Assembly (NCBI RefSeq): GCF_007828035.1 | Contig: NZ_VITV01000001.1 | Span: forward strand, 620,001 to 684,000 | Origin: Nitrospirillum amazonense | Lineage (GTDB): Bacteria; Pseudomonadota; Alphaproteobacteria; Azospirillales; Azospirillaceae | Direction: 5' to 3' | Length of the DNA: 64,000 nt | In this document: one piece after another, positions 35,966 to 46,723 of the stretch | Position numbering within the stretch: the stretch's first letter is position 1 | Layout: every line of letters starts with the position of its first letter | Translations under genes and position numbers: made by a program | The notes under the pieces: model-generated | The model's input: the letters and a program-made list of their open reading frames with translations, nothing else | What the model was told of the DNA's origin: nothing | Databases searched by the model: none

Positions 35966-36972
35966 CCGGCGGTGCGCGCCACGTCCAGGCCGGCCAGGTC
36001 ATGCATGCGCAGCAGGCCCAGCACCTTGTTGTCCGCATCCACCACCGGCAGGACATAGACCTGCGAGGGGCTTTCCATCTGGGCCAGCGCCGCCATGGCG
36101 GTGGTGCCGGTGCGGCAGGTGCGCGGCTTGGGCGTCATCAGGGCGCGGGTATCGCGGTCCAGCAGATCCTTGCCCACGCGGGCCAAGCCGCGGCGGATGT
36201 CGCCATCGGTGATAAGGCCCAGCAGCCGGTCATCGGCATCAACCACCAGGGCGGCGCCGGCAGGGTGGCGCGTCATTTCCAGCAGGGTTTCCAGGATGGG
36301 CCGGTCGGGGCCCACCAGGGCCACATGATCCGGAGCCCTGGCCATCAGGTCATCGACATAGGCGCCCAGCACCACGCCCAGGGTACCACCGGGATGGTTG
36401 CGGCCGAAATCCTTGGCGGTGAAGCCCTTTTCCGTCGCCACCGCCACCACCAAGGCGTCGGCGAAGGCCAGCATGGCGGTGGTGCTGGCGGTCGGCAGCT
36501 TGGTGTCCGTCGCCTCGGACTCCACATGGACCTTCAGCGTCCAGTCGGCCATGCGCGACAGGGTGGAAGGCACGCGCCCCACCATGGCCGCCACCTTGAC
36601 GCCGCGCGGCTGCGCCGCCTTGGCCACGTCCACCAGTTCCTGGGTCTGGCCGCTGTTGGACAGCAGGATCAGCAGGTCGCCCTCGCGCAGCAGGCCCAAC
36701 TCGCCATGCAGGCTGTCGATGGCGCTGTAATAGAAGGCGCGGGCGCCGATGCTGGCCAGCTTGCTGGCGAACTGGCGGGCCACCAGGCCCGACTTGCCGA
36801 TGCCGGCCACCAGCGTGTTGCCGTGTTCACCGCAGATATGCTCGACAACGTTCAGGAAGTCGCCATCCAGCGCCTCCACCTGGTGCAGGACGGCGTTGGC
36901 CTCGATGCGCAACAGATCGGAAGCGGCGGCGAGAACGGCGGCGCGGTCGATGGTCATGCGGACGGTATCCAT
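35962..36972 (-). CDS. kpsF: KpsF/GutQ-type arabinose-5-phosphate isomerase
   Basis: A 336-residue protein with an N-terminal SIS domain (~35-180: VAGIGKSGLVARQFASKLAS, LLILLSNSGQTQELVD, LPTASTTAMLAFADAL) and two CBS domains (~205-330). It converts ribulose 5-phosphate to arabinose 5-phosphate, the first step to Kdo. The location among sugar-acid genes suggests a paralogue for a surface polysaccharide, though it could be the sole copy. The ATG at 36972 begins MDTVRMTIDR; the ATG five codons later is also possible and the frame extends further to 37059 with unlikely sequence. Confidence 0.93.
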   Translation of the reverse strand: MDTVRMTIDRAAVLAAASDLLRIEANAVLHQVEALDGDFLNVVEHICGEHGNTLVAGIGKSGLVARQFASKLASIGARAFYYSAIDSLHGELGLLREGDLLILLSNSGQTQELVDVAKAAQPRGVKVAAMVGRVPSTLSRMADWTLKVHVESEATDTKLPTASTTAMLAFADALVVAVATEKGFTAKDFGRNHPGGTLGVVLGAYVDDLMARAPDHVALVGPDRPILETLLEMTRHPAGAALVVDADDRLLGLITDGDIRRGLARVGKDLLDRDTRALMTPKPRTCRTGTTAMAALAQMESPSQVYVLPVVDADNKVLGLLRMHDLAGLDVARTAG

Positions 36973-37116
36973 TCCCTTGAGAAGGCTGGCGGCGAAGCGC
37001 CGGCGAAATTGGGCACGGGTGTAACGCAAAGTACAAGGACCCACCACGCGCCAGATCACAGCGGCAGCCGTGTGTTACCGGTATGGTGGGTATCCCTCGC
37101 GCCGGGCGAGGTATGC

Positions 37117-39198
37117 TTACGTCACATCGAACCCCAGGGGTGGTAGCCGGTCCCGCACCCGCCCCGCCATGCGGGCGTACACCTTTTCCAGCCGGCGGCA
37201 GAACGTGTCCGTGTCGAAGGGCCCGCCGGGGAGCGTCCGGGCGGCGGCCAGACGGGCGCGTACATTCGTCAAACGCGCCGAATCCCGAGCCAAACTCAGG
37301 GCTGCGACCTCGTACGCTTCCAGGCTGTACGTCACCAGGTCCGGTAATCCCAAGGCCGTCAGCAGGCTGGCGGCCACCCGGGAAATGAAGGGGCCGCCCG
37401 CCCGGGTCAACACCGGCAGGCCGGCATAAAGCGCATCGGCCGCCGTGGTGTGGGCGTTCACCGGATGGGTATCCAGGAACAGATCGGCGCAGGCGTGGCG
37501 GGCCAAGTGGTCGGCCATGCGCGCCTTCGGCAGGGCCGGCGCCACCACCAGGCGGCCGGGATCGACACCCTCGGCTGATAGCATTGCCTGCAATGCCGGC
37601 TGAGCGGATCCCGGATCCAGCAGCCACAACACCGATCCCGGAACCTTGGCTAACAGCCGGGCCCAGCAAGCCACGACCTCCGGCGTCAGCTTGTAAGCGG
37701 CGTTGAAGCAGGCGAAGACGACGCCGTCGGCCGGCAGGCCCCAGTCCGCGCGTGTGGTCGGCGGGCCGATGGGCCGCTTCCCATCGTTGGCTTGATAGCA
37801 ACCAAGCAGGCGCACCACCGCCTCATCCCAGAAGCCCGTCCGCTCCGGCGGCAGCACCACGGCGTCGGCCAGCACATAATCAATGCCCGCCCCACGGCCC
37901 AGGGTGCCGGGATAGCCCAGGTACTGAACCTGAACCGGGGCGGGGCGCAGCTGGGCGATGCCGGGCCGCCCCCCCTCGGTATAACCCTTGAGGTCGACCA
38001 GGATGTCCACGCCGGCAGCACGAATGGCTTGCGCCGCCGCCCGGTCATCCAGGCCACGCAGTTCAACGAAGCGGTCGGCCCCGGCCCGCAGCCGCGCCCG
38101 CATTGGGCTGCCGTCGTCGGGCCCATAGGAAAAGGCGGTGACCGCTACCGCCGCACGGTCATGGCGTTCCAACACGCCGGCCATCAGGTAGGCGGTGGGG
38201 TGCTGGTGCCAATCAGCGGAGAGGTAGCCGACGCGCAACGGTTCTCCGGCGGGTCCCAGGCTGGCCGGCGGCAAGGGCGCGCCGGCCGAGCGCGCCACGG
38301 TCGCCGCGTGCAGGCGGGCCGCCCGCTGGTGCCAGGCCTCATCCACATCCAGGCACAGCACGGCGAAGGGCGGAGCACTGTCGTCGCCCGCCTGCACCGC
38401 GGCCAGCAGATCCGACGTCCGCGCCGCGACGTCGTCCCAGCGGCAGAGGCGGGCGTCGATGTGCACCAGATGGGCCAGGGTGCCCGCCCGCCGGCTGGTG
38501 CCCCGGTCCAGCGCCGCCTGCAGGCAAGGGCGCGCCTCCACATCGCGGTGCCGGCGCTGCAGCAAGATGCCCAGGTTCAGCCAGGCATCGGCCATGTCCG
38601 GCCGCTGGGCCGTCAGCGCCCGGTATTCCATTTCCGCCACATCCAGCTGCCCCAGGTCTTCCAAGACGGAGGCCAGGTTGAAACGGGCGATGGCCTGCGT
38701 AGGATCGGCCTCGACGGCGGCGCGCAGAACGCCTTCGGCCTCCACCAGGCGGCCCATGCGGTGCAGGGCCACACCCAGGTTGGCATGGGCCGCGCCATGC
38801 GCCGGGTCCAGCGCCGCTGCCCGCTCCAACGGTGCCAGCGCTTCGCCCGGACGGTTCAGGTTCAGCAGCAGGGTGCCCAGGGCGAAGGCGGCGCCGGCAT
38901 GGGAGTCATCGCGGGCCAGGGCGGCGCGGAACGCGGCCTCCGCCGCCGGCAGGCGACCCAGCGCTGCGCGCAGGCGGCCCAGGTTGGTCAGAATTTCCGC
39001 ATCCGGCCGCAGGGCGGCGGCGCGCGCCACCAGCCCCTCACCCGCTGCCGGATCCCCTTGCTGCCCGCGCAGCACACCCAGCAGATGCAGGGCATCCGGG
39101 TGATGCGGCTCCGCCGCCAGCACCTGGGCGTAAAGGTCCGCCGCCTCATCCAAGGCGCCCGCTTGGTGGCGGGCCACGGCCTGATGCAACGGCGTCAT
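37117..39198 (-). CDS. TPR - GT41-like (OGT/SPINDLY) glycosyltransferase
   Basis: A 693-residue protein. About six to seven TPR repeats (~1-250, for example GAAHANLGVALHRMGRLVEA and ARFNLASVLEDLGQLDVAEM) precede a bacterial OGT-like catalytic region (~315-690: RVGYLSADWHQHPTAYLM, GVDILVDLKGYTEGGRPGI, PVQVQYLGYPGTLG, DTHPVNAHTTAADALYAGLPVLT). GT41-like proteins glycosylate proteins with the TPR part selecting the acceptor. In Caulobacter a TPR-glycosyltransferase, FlmG, adds pseudaminic acid to flagellin; a similar role is plausible. The ATG at 39198 overlaps the stop of the preceding TPR gene (ATGA). Confidence 0.92.
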   Translation of the reverse strand: MTPLHQAVARHQAGALDEAADLYAQVLAAEPHHPDALHLLGVLRGQQGDPAAGEGLVARAAALRPDAEILTNLGRLRAALGRLPAAEAAFRAALARDDSHAGAAFALGTLLLNLNRPGEALAPLERAAALDPAHGAAHANLGVALHRMGRLVEAEGVLRAAVEADPTQAIARFNLASVLEDLGQLDVAEMEYRALTAQRPDMADAWLNLGILLQRRHRDVEARPCLQAALDRGTSRRAGTLAHLVHIDARLCRWDDVAARTSDLLAAVQAGDDSAPPFAVLCLDVDEAWHQRAARLHAATVARSAGAPLPPASLGPAGEPLRVGYLSADWHQHPTAYLMAGVLERHDRAAVAVTAFSYGPDDGSPMRARLRAGADRFVELRGLDDRAAAQAIRAAGVDILVDLKGYTEGGRPGIAQLRPAPVQVQYLGYPGTLGRGAGIDYVLADAVVLPPERTGFWDEAVVRLLGCYQANDGKRPIGPPTTRADWGLPADGVVFACFNAAYKLTPEVVACWARLLAKVPGSVLWLLDPGSAQPALQAMLSAEGVDPGRLVVAPALPKARMADHLARHACADLFLDTHPVNAHTTAADALYAGLPVLTRAGGPFISRVAASLLTALGLPDLVTYSLEAYEVAALSLARDSARLTNVRARLAAARTLPGGPFDTDTFCRRLEKVYARMAGRVRDRLPPLGFDVT

Positions 39199-40682
39199 GG
39201 TGTCGGGGCGGCCAGCCAGGCGCCCAGCCGGGCGGTCAGGCGGGACAGGGGCGCGCGCCAATCGCCCATCTCTTCCTGCCGCAGCTGCACCAAGCCGGGA
39301 TACCAGGGGCTGTCCACCCGCCCCTTCTGCCAGCGCCAGCAACCGTCATAGCGGTTCAGCAGCCAGACGGGGCGGCCCAGCGCGCCGGCCAAATGGGCGA
39401 CCGAGGTGTCGACGGTGATCACCAAGTCCAGGGTGGCCGCTAGGGCGGCGGTGTCGGCGTAATCCGCCAGCTCCGCCGTCCAGTCGATCAACGGCAGGGC
39501 GGCCGGGGCGGCAGGGCCACCCTTCTGCAGGCTGACGAAGGCCACCCGATCATGGAAACGCGCCAAGGGGGCCAGCAGTGCCGGATCCAGGCTGCGCCTG
39601 GCATCGACCGGATTGCCCGGCGCCCCCGCCCAGCACAGGCCCACGGTCCGCCGGCCGGCCGCGACGTCGTTCAGGCGCGCGCGAAACGTCGCCACCTGGG
39701 CCGGATCCGGCGTGAGGTAGGGCCCGGCCGTCGCCAGCTCCGAGGCGCTGGTCAGACCCAGGCGACCTGGCAGGCTGAGCAACGGGCAGTAAGCGTCATA
39801 GACGGGCAGCAAGGGATCCGCCGTCGACACGACCTGGGCCACGCCGGGCGCTGTGGCCAGCAGGCGGACCAGTTCCGGCTGGCAGGCCAGCACGACGCGG
39901 GCGCCCCGGGACGCCAGGGGCGCGATGAAGCGGACGAATTGCAGGCTGTCGCCCCGGCCCTGTTCGCTGTGCACCAGGATGGTGCGCCCGGCGGGGTCGG
40001 CGCCATCCCATTCCAGCCCGTGCGGCCGGGCCAGGACATGGCCGGCGCGGCCCCGCCGCGCCTCGAACTGGGGCCAGCCGGCGGCGTAGTCACCAGCCAT
40101 TAGCAGGGCCAGCGCCAAATCCCAGCGCGCCTCTCCGCCCCGTTCGCCCAGGGGTTGGCCGGGCGCGGGGGCGGTCACCTCCACCGCGCGGCGCAGCAAA
40201 CCCAGGGCGCGGGGCAGCTGGCCCCGGTCCGTCAGCGCCACACCCAGGTTGATCAGGGTGACGGCATGGTCGGGCGCCAGGGGCAGCGCCCGCTCCAGGC
40301 ACGCGATGGCGGCGGCCAGCCGGCCGGTGGCGTGCAACACCCCGCCGAGGTTGGCCATGGCGTCGACATGACCAGGATCAATGGCAAGCGCCTGGCGATA
40401 GGCTTCTTCTGCCAGATCGAATCGGCCTTGGGCCTTCAGCGCCGTGCCCAGGTTGCTGCGATAGGTGGGGTTGTCCGGGACGATGGCCGCCGCCAGCATC
40501 ATGCTTTCGGTGGCGCCGTCCAAGTCACCCAGCTGGATGCGGGCCAGGCCCAGGAGATGCAGAGCCCCGTGGTTGCGCGGCTCGGCGTCGATGATGCGGC
40601 CATAGAGTGTCACCGCCGCGTCCAGCCGGCCGGCGACGTGATGCTCATAGGCAGCGGAGAGGGCTTCGGTCACACTGGCCAT
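39195..40682 (-). CDS. TPR - GT9-like glycosyltransferase family protein
   Basis: A 495-residue protein. TPR repeats fill ~1-170 (HHVAGRLDAAVTLYGRIIDAEP, then NLGTALKAQGRFDLAEEAYR). The C-terminal ~270 residues have GRTILVHSEQGRGDSLQFVRF, VGLCWAGAPGNPVDARRSLD and LVITVDTSVAHLAGALGRPVW, the pattern of heptosyltransferase-like (GT9) domains often joined to TPRs in alphaproteobacteria. It heads a two-gene operon with the GT41-like protein (ATGA overlap). Both may act on the same protein acceptor. It is divergent from the full-length Rieske oxygenase across 99 bases. Confidence 0.9.
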   Translation of the reverse strand: MASVTEALSAAYEHHVAGRLDAAVTLYGRIIDAEPRNHGALHLLGLARIQLGDLDGATESMMLAAAIVPDNPTYRSNLGTALKAQGRFDLAEEAYRQALAIDPGHVDAMANLGGVLHATGRLAAAIACLERALPLAPDHAVTLINLGVALTDRGQLPRALGLLRRAVEVTAPAPGQPLGERGGEARWDLALALLMAGDYAAGWPQFEARRGRAGHVLARPHGLEWDGADPAGRTILVHSEQGRGDSLQFVRFIAPLASRGARVVLACQPELVRLLATAPGVAQVVSTADPLLPVYDAYCPLLSLPGRLGLTSASELATAGPYLTPDPAQVATFRARLNDVAAGRRTVGLCWAGAPGNPVDARRSLDPALLAPLARFHDRVAFVSLQKGGPAAPAALPLIDWTAELADYADTAALAATLDLVITVDTSVAHLAGALGRPVWLLNRYDGCWRWQKGRVDSPWYPGLVQLRQEEMGDWRAPLSRLTARLGAWLAAPTP

Positions 40683-40781
40683 GGCGGCAGAATGAGGGTT
40701 CCCAGGCGGCGGAACAAGGCCCGGTTGGGCTCGGGAACCGGTTGGACTGGGGAAAGAGATTTGGGGCAAAGGATTCAGGGC

Positions 40782-41896
40782 ATGACGGATAGGTTGGACG
40801 CGATGCGGGCGGCGGTGGGGCCGGAGGATTATGGTGCCGCCGCCGCCGCGGCGGAGACGCAAGCCCTGTTCGCCCGCCTGTGGCACTTCGTCGGCTTCGA
40901 TGACGAACTGACGGCGCCCGACGGCTATCTGGTACGCACCATCGCCGGCGTGCCGGTGGTGGTGCAGCGTTTCGATGACGACATTCGTGCCTTCCGCGAC
41001 GTCTGTTCCCACCGCCATGCCCGCCTGCACACGGCGGAGCGCGGCCACGGCCCCCTGCGCTGCCCCTATCATGGCTGGACCTACAGCCGGGAGGGGGTTC
41101 CGGTGGGCATACCGGGCAACGATCCCTGTTTCCAGCTGGACAAGGCGGACAAGGCCGCCCTGGCCCTGACCGGATATGAGGTGGCACGGCGCGGCCGCTT
41201 CATCTTCGTCCGCCTCATTCCCGGCGGGCCCGATCTGGACATCTGGCTGGGTCCGCTGGGCGCCTGGCTGGACGCCGTGTCCGACGGCTTCGCCGCGCCC
41301 TTCGACCAGGCGCCGCTGGACTGGCGGGCCGACTGGAAGGTGGGTATGGAAAACGTGCTGGAGGTCTATCACGTCGACAGCGTGCATCCGGAAACCTTCC
41401 GCACGGTGACCGAGGGCGTCTGGAAGTGCGCCGAGCACGGCGCCCACAGTACCGGCACCATCGGCCTGACCGCCGAAACCCGCCGCTGGTGGGAGGGGGT
41501 GGCCAAGCGGCTGAAGCTGACGCCCCTGACCGCCTTCACCGACTATGACCACGCCATCATCTTCCCCAACCTGGCCATCGGCCTGACCGCCGGCCTGATG
41601 GCCAGCGTACAGACGTACGAGCCGGTGTATGCGCCGGACGGCACGGTACGGCCGGGCCGTTGCCACCTGCGCTACCGCCTGTCATTGGCCAGGCAGCAGC
41701 CGGGCGCCAGCGCCGCCGCCCGCCAGGGCGTGGAAGGGCATCTCGCCGACTTCAACCGCCGGCTGCTGGCGGAGGACCAGTCGGTGGCGGAGGCGGCCTG
41801 GGCCGGCAGCCAGCAGGCCGACCGCCCCGCCCTGCTGGGCCATAACGAGGGACGCATCCGCGCCTTCCACGCGGCCTGGCTGAAAGAGATGGGCCG

Positions 41897-41900
<4 letters not shown>
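40782..41900 (+). CDS. Full-length Rieske non-heme iron oxygenase
   Basis: A 372-residue single-polypeptide Rieske oxygenase. The Rieske domain (~25-145) has CSHRHARL and CPYHGWTYSREGVPVGIPG; the catalytic domain has ENVLEVYHVDSVHPETF (two His, Glu/Asp bridge position occupied by Glu in LEVYH) and AEDQSVAEAAW for the third ligand. The ATG at 40782 follows AAGGA. It is paralogous to the split pair at 13294-14645 and gives the template for reading them. It is divergent from the TPR-glycosyltransferase operon and converges with the DUF885 gene (four-base overlap). A sugar- or acyl-hydroxylating role is suggested by CMP-Neu5Ac hydroxylase, also a Rieske enzyme; this is inference. Confidence 0.93.
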
Positions 41901-43609
<1,709 letters not shown>

Positions 43610-43733
43610 TGCCGCCTTCCTTTCGTTGACTGGCAGGAAAGGCGAAGGAGCCACGAGGGGCAAGCCTGATGATGGACATGGACGGGTTATTCGCCGGCAG
43701 GCGACCTGAAAGGCCCCACAGCCGCGCGCGCGT

Positions 43734-44855
43734 CTATATGGCCACGGGCGCCTGCGCGCCGGCCAGCTGGGCGTATAGCGCGCCAACCTTGGCCATCTGC
43801 ACCTCCGGCCGAAAGCGGGTGAGATCCACGACCCGGGCGGGCGTCCGGCCGTCCAGTGCGGCCAGCAAGGTCTCGGCCATGGCGTCCGCGTCCTCGGGCG
43901 GGCAGAGGAAGGGATAGTCGAAGCCCAGGATTTCCAGCGGCCCGCCGGTGCGGGTGGCCACCAGGGTCACACCGGCGTCGGCGTATTCCAGCAGGGTGAG
44001 GCCGAAAGGTTCATGGCGGGAGGCGACGACGCCCAGGTCGAGGGCGGGGAGGTAACGGCGCACATCGGGGCGGAAGCCCGCGAATACCACCCGATCGCCC
44101 AAGGCCAGCTGTGCCGCCTGCTCACGCAGGGCGGCCATCTCCGCCCCCTGACCGAACAGCACCAGGCGGGCATCCGGCCGGTGGGCGCGCAAGCGGGCGT
44201 AAGCATCCACCAGCACATCGAAGCCTTTGCCCAGTTCCAGCCGGCCCATGCCGCCGATAACGGGCGCGTCTTGCGGCAAGCCCAGGGCCAGGCGCGCCTC
44301 CGCCCGGGTCAGCGCGCCCCTCTGCGGCAACACCCAGTTGTGCACGGTGACGGAGCGATCACGGGCCGCCGCCGGCATCATGCGGGCCTGATAGTCGGCG
44401 ATGCGGATGATGCCGTCGAAGCGGTCATGCAGGCCGGCGCGGAAGCCATTGTGCAGGGTGACGACACGGGGACAGCCCGGCCGGCAGCGCAGCACCCGCC
44501 GGGCGGCGGTGTTGAGGTGGGCGTGGACGATGTCGGGGCAAAGGGCCAACAGCTTCCAGAACAGCGCGGCCGTGCGCATGCGCGCCGGCAGCCACACCAC
44601 CGACACGCGGGGGTCCAGAGATTCGGCAAGGTGCCGGGCGCCGACGCCCCCGTCCTCCCCCGGACCCAGGATGACCATCACCTGGTGATCGTCAGCCTGG
44701 AATTCCGCCAGTTCCATCACATGCTTTTCGGCCCCCCCGAAGCCGTGGGGGATGATCACGTGGGCGATGCTGGTAACGGCCCCCGTCGAGGACGGGATCA
44801 GGCGCCGGGTGGCACCTCGCGCGGCCGGGTTGTCTGACAGGGCGATGGAGGACAT
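43734..44855 (-). CDS. GT4-family glycosyltransferase
   Basis: A 373-residue GT-B enzyme. The N-terminal acceptor domain has IIPHGFGGAEKHVMELAEFQ and the C-terminal nucleotide-sugar domain has GGMGRLELGKGFDVLVDAY, RLVLFGQG and ASRHEPFGLTLLEYADAG, the EX7E motif of GT4. It is a retaining cytoplasmic transferase, probably for LPS or exopolysaccharide. The ATG at 44855 is the first that starts a plausible N-terminus; the frame extends upstream with unlikely sequence. It stands alone on its strand with 124 bases to the DUF885 gene. Confidence 0.9.
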   Translation of the reverse strand: MSSIALSDNPAARGATRRLIPSSTGAVTSIAHVIIPHGFGGAEKHVMELAEFQADDHQVMVILGPGEDGGVGARHLAESLDPRVSVVWLPARMRTAALFWKLLALCPDIVHAHLNTAARRVLRCRPGCPRVVTLHNGFRAGLHDRFDGIIRIADYQARMMPAAARDRSVTVHNWVLPQRGALTRAEARLALGLPQDAPVIGGMGRLELGKGFDVLVDAYARLRAHRPDARLVLFGQGAEMAALREQAAQLALGDRVVFAGFRPDVRRYLPALDLGVVASRHEPFGLTLLEYADAGVTLVATRTGGPLEILGFDYPFLCPPEDADAMAETLLAALDGRTPARVVDLTRFRPEVQMAKVGALYAQLAGAQAPVAI

Positions 44856-45117
44856 GCCGGCGCACTGCTCCCCTACGGATTGGAAAGTCCTGCGATCGGC
44901 GGGGTGGGCGATGCGAAGCGGTGCCGCCGGACTGCCGCCGGCCATCACCACCACTGCCTGGCTGTTGCTTCGGCGCGCCCCACCCGTCGCCCACAGAATG
45001 GCAACTGTTCCGTTATACGCGGGGGAAGGTGCTAACCTGTCGCAGGGCTGTAACATAGAGGGCCATAAGGGGTATCCGACCAGGACACCCCCGCCGAGCC
45101 GTTACTGACACGGACTA

Positions 45118-45756
45118 TCAGTTGTCCGCGACCACATGCCAAGCGCCGTCGGGCTGCTGACAGGCGGTGCCATAGGCCTGTTGCGTCTGGCCGCCTATGG
45201 TCACGTTCTGCTGAAACTCCCGGCAATACTGGCCATCGGTCGTGTGGCCGTCGCGCAGGGCGGTGACGCTGCCGCTGGCCGGGCCGTCGTTCCAGACGAC
45301 AGGCTGGCCCACCGGCGCCATGGTGGCCCGGATCTGCGCATCCTCAAGCGCGCGTTGCTGCTGTTCCGCCAGACTGTCCAGCAGCGTCAGGGTGATGGCC
45401 GTCAGGCCCAGCCAACGATAGGCCTCTTCGTCCCGGTAATAGTGGCCATAGCCGGTGTAATAGACGCCGTAAGGGCGCAGCACGACCACGTCGCGGTACA
45501 CATGGCGGCGATATTCCGGAACGATGACCGGTCCGCGGCCATAGATGAAGACGTCATGGTCGCGGAAATGGCCCCAATGCGGCGCCCAGGGGCCACCCCT
45601 GTGGTCGTCCCCCCTGTGGTCGTCCCACCGGCGTTCCTCACCCCGATGATGATCATCCCAGCGATCCTGGGCCAGGGCCGGCACGGTGGCGGCGGTGACG
45701 GCCACGGTGACCGCCAAGGCAAGGGAACTGAGGGCACGGAACGTCAGGCGTCGCAT
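45118..45756 (-). CDS. Secreted protein with C-terminal surface-antigen-like motif
   Basis: A 212-residue exported protein. The ATG at 45756 follows AGGA by eight bases and opens a good signal peptide ending ATVPALA. A His/Asp/Arg-rich segment follows (DDHHRGEERRWDDHRGDD), then a Tyr-rich region and a C-terminal motif QYCREFQQNVTIGGQ ... YGTACQQPDGAWHVV. The same C-terminal motif occurs in the small secreted protein at 60610-61059 and in 17-kDa surface-antigen-like lipoproteins. Two cysteines in the motif may form a disulfide. The His-rich stretch may bind metal; function unknown. Confidence 0.83.
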   Translation of the reverse strand: MRRLTFRALSSLALAVTVAVTAATVPALAQDRWDDHHRGEERRWDDHRGDDHRGGPWAPHWGHFRDHDVFIYGRGPVIVPEYRRHVYRDVVVLRPYGVYYTGYGHYYRDEEAYRWLGLTAITLTLLDSLAEQQQRALEDAQIRATMAPVGQPVVWNDGPASGSVTALRDGHTTDGQYCREFQQNVTIGGQTQQAYGTACQQPDGAWHVVADN

Positions 45757-45948
45757 ACGGGAATTCCTGTTCATCGAAAACAGCATGGCCCCTGCGGGGG
45801 CCGTCACAGCCAAGCGGCCGGGCAGATTGATACAACACCGCCATTGCGTCCGATTTATGGCCGGTCACGGGCTGGATCAAGCGGCAAGCCGTTGTATCGG
45901 GGTGAGATAAAGCGTCGCGCGCGGCGCCCTTTTGACCGCCTCAATAGT

Positions 45949-45964
45949 GTTCCAATTATGGAAC
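45949..45964. promoter_or_regulatory. Inverted repeat GTTCCA-ATTA-TGGAAC
   Basis: A perfect six-base inverted repeat with a four-base AT spacer lies in the 340-base region between the secreted-protein gene and the small gene at 46097. It resembles operators of IclR-type regulators. No such regulator is encoded nearby. Apart from this site I see nothing else in 45757-46096. Confidence 0.4.
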
Positions 45965-46096
45965 GCGGAGTGCCGACAAGCCCAACTACCGCCAAAATCG
46001 TTCCAGAAATATAGTTCAGACATCAAACACGTTAGACCCCGGCCCCGAGCCCCGCTGCACCGCCGCTAGGACCCGACGCCAGGAAAGGAGACGACG

Positions 46097-46315
46097 ATGA
46101 CCACGCTTTGCCTCGCTTGCGCCGCCCGTTCGGCTCCGGCCCTGTTCAGCCGCGCACCGGCCCGCGCCGCCGTGATGGATACCCTCGGCCGCCGCGCCCG
46201 CACCCTGCTGCCCGCCCTCCTGGCGCTGACCGGCTTGTCCTTCGACCAGATGGTCGTGCTGCGCGCTGGGCTGGACATGGTGCTGCAGAGCACCCGCAAC
46301 GGCCGTTTCCACTGA
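46097..46315 (+). CDS. Small orphan protein
   Basis: A 72-residue protein preceded by a very strong ribosome site (AGGAAAGGAG, six bases before the ATG). It has two cysteines near the N-terminus (LCLACAARS), an arginine/alanine-rich segment and a hydrophobic stretch (TLLPALLALTGLSFDQMVVL) that could be amphipathic rather than membrane-spanning. I recognise no family. A hairpin follows the stop directly. The ribosome site and the hairpin support a real monocistronic gene. Confidence 0.6.
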   Translation: MTTLCLACAARSAPALFSRAPARAAVMDTLGRRARTLLPALLALTGLSFDQMVVLRAGLDMVLQSTRNGRFH

Positions 46316-46319
46316 TCCC

Positions 46320-46351
46320 CCCGCGACCGGGATTTCTTCCCGAGTCGCGGG
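46320..46351 (+). terminator. Hairpin after the small orphan gene
   Basis: CCCGCGAC (46320-46327) pairs exactly with GTCGCGGG (46344-46351), with an inner GGG/CCC pair. It begins four bases after the stop codon. There is no T run, so termination is likely but not certain. Confidence 0.5.
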
Positions 46352-46513
46352 TACGGTGCCGCACCGATATCGCGGCCTGATCCGTTTATCCAATATACAT
46401 CGCCAACCTTAGGCGACCTGTGGCTTTCAGCCCGCTGCCCTCCCTGATTTTTGCCTAAAGAATCCGCTGTCTGCCGCCCGGTTGGGCGCTAGCCGGAAGG
46501 ATAGGCCGTGACT

Positions 46514-46527
46514 TGACCATATGGTCA
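46514..46527. promoter_or_regulatory. Perfect 14-base palindrome TGACCATATGGTCA
   Basis: The palindrome lies in the 408-base region between the small orphan gene and the chemoreceptor at 46724, and is followed by a T-rich run. Such sites are typical TetR- or MarR-family operators, but no such gene is adjacent. It overlaps a TTGACC that could serve as a -35 hexamer. The rest of 46352-46723 shows no other feature I can support. Confidence 0.5.
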
Positions 46528-46723
46528 GTTTTTTCTTTGTCCGCCCCCCGGACTGTCACACAGTGATCATCAAGATTTCCTATGACTGCACGGACGTCCA
46601 ACCGGCCTGATGGGGGCTTCTGAGGACGGCGGTCGGGGGACGGGACGGGGCTGAACTCCGCCCGGTGACATGGGGGAATGACGCGCCCAGGCCTCTCCAA
46701 CCGCATCGGGAAGGGACGGAGCC

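Noticed and set aside
39195-41666. 823-codon version of the TPR/GT9 gene
   Set aside because: The extra N-terminal part is antisense to the Rieske oxygenase and lacks motifs; the ATG at 40682 starts the TPR region.
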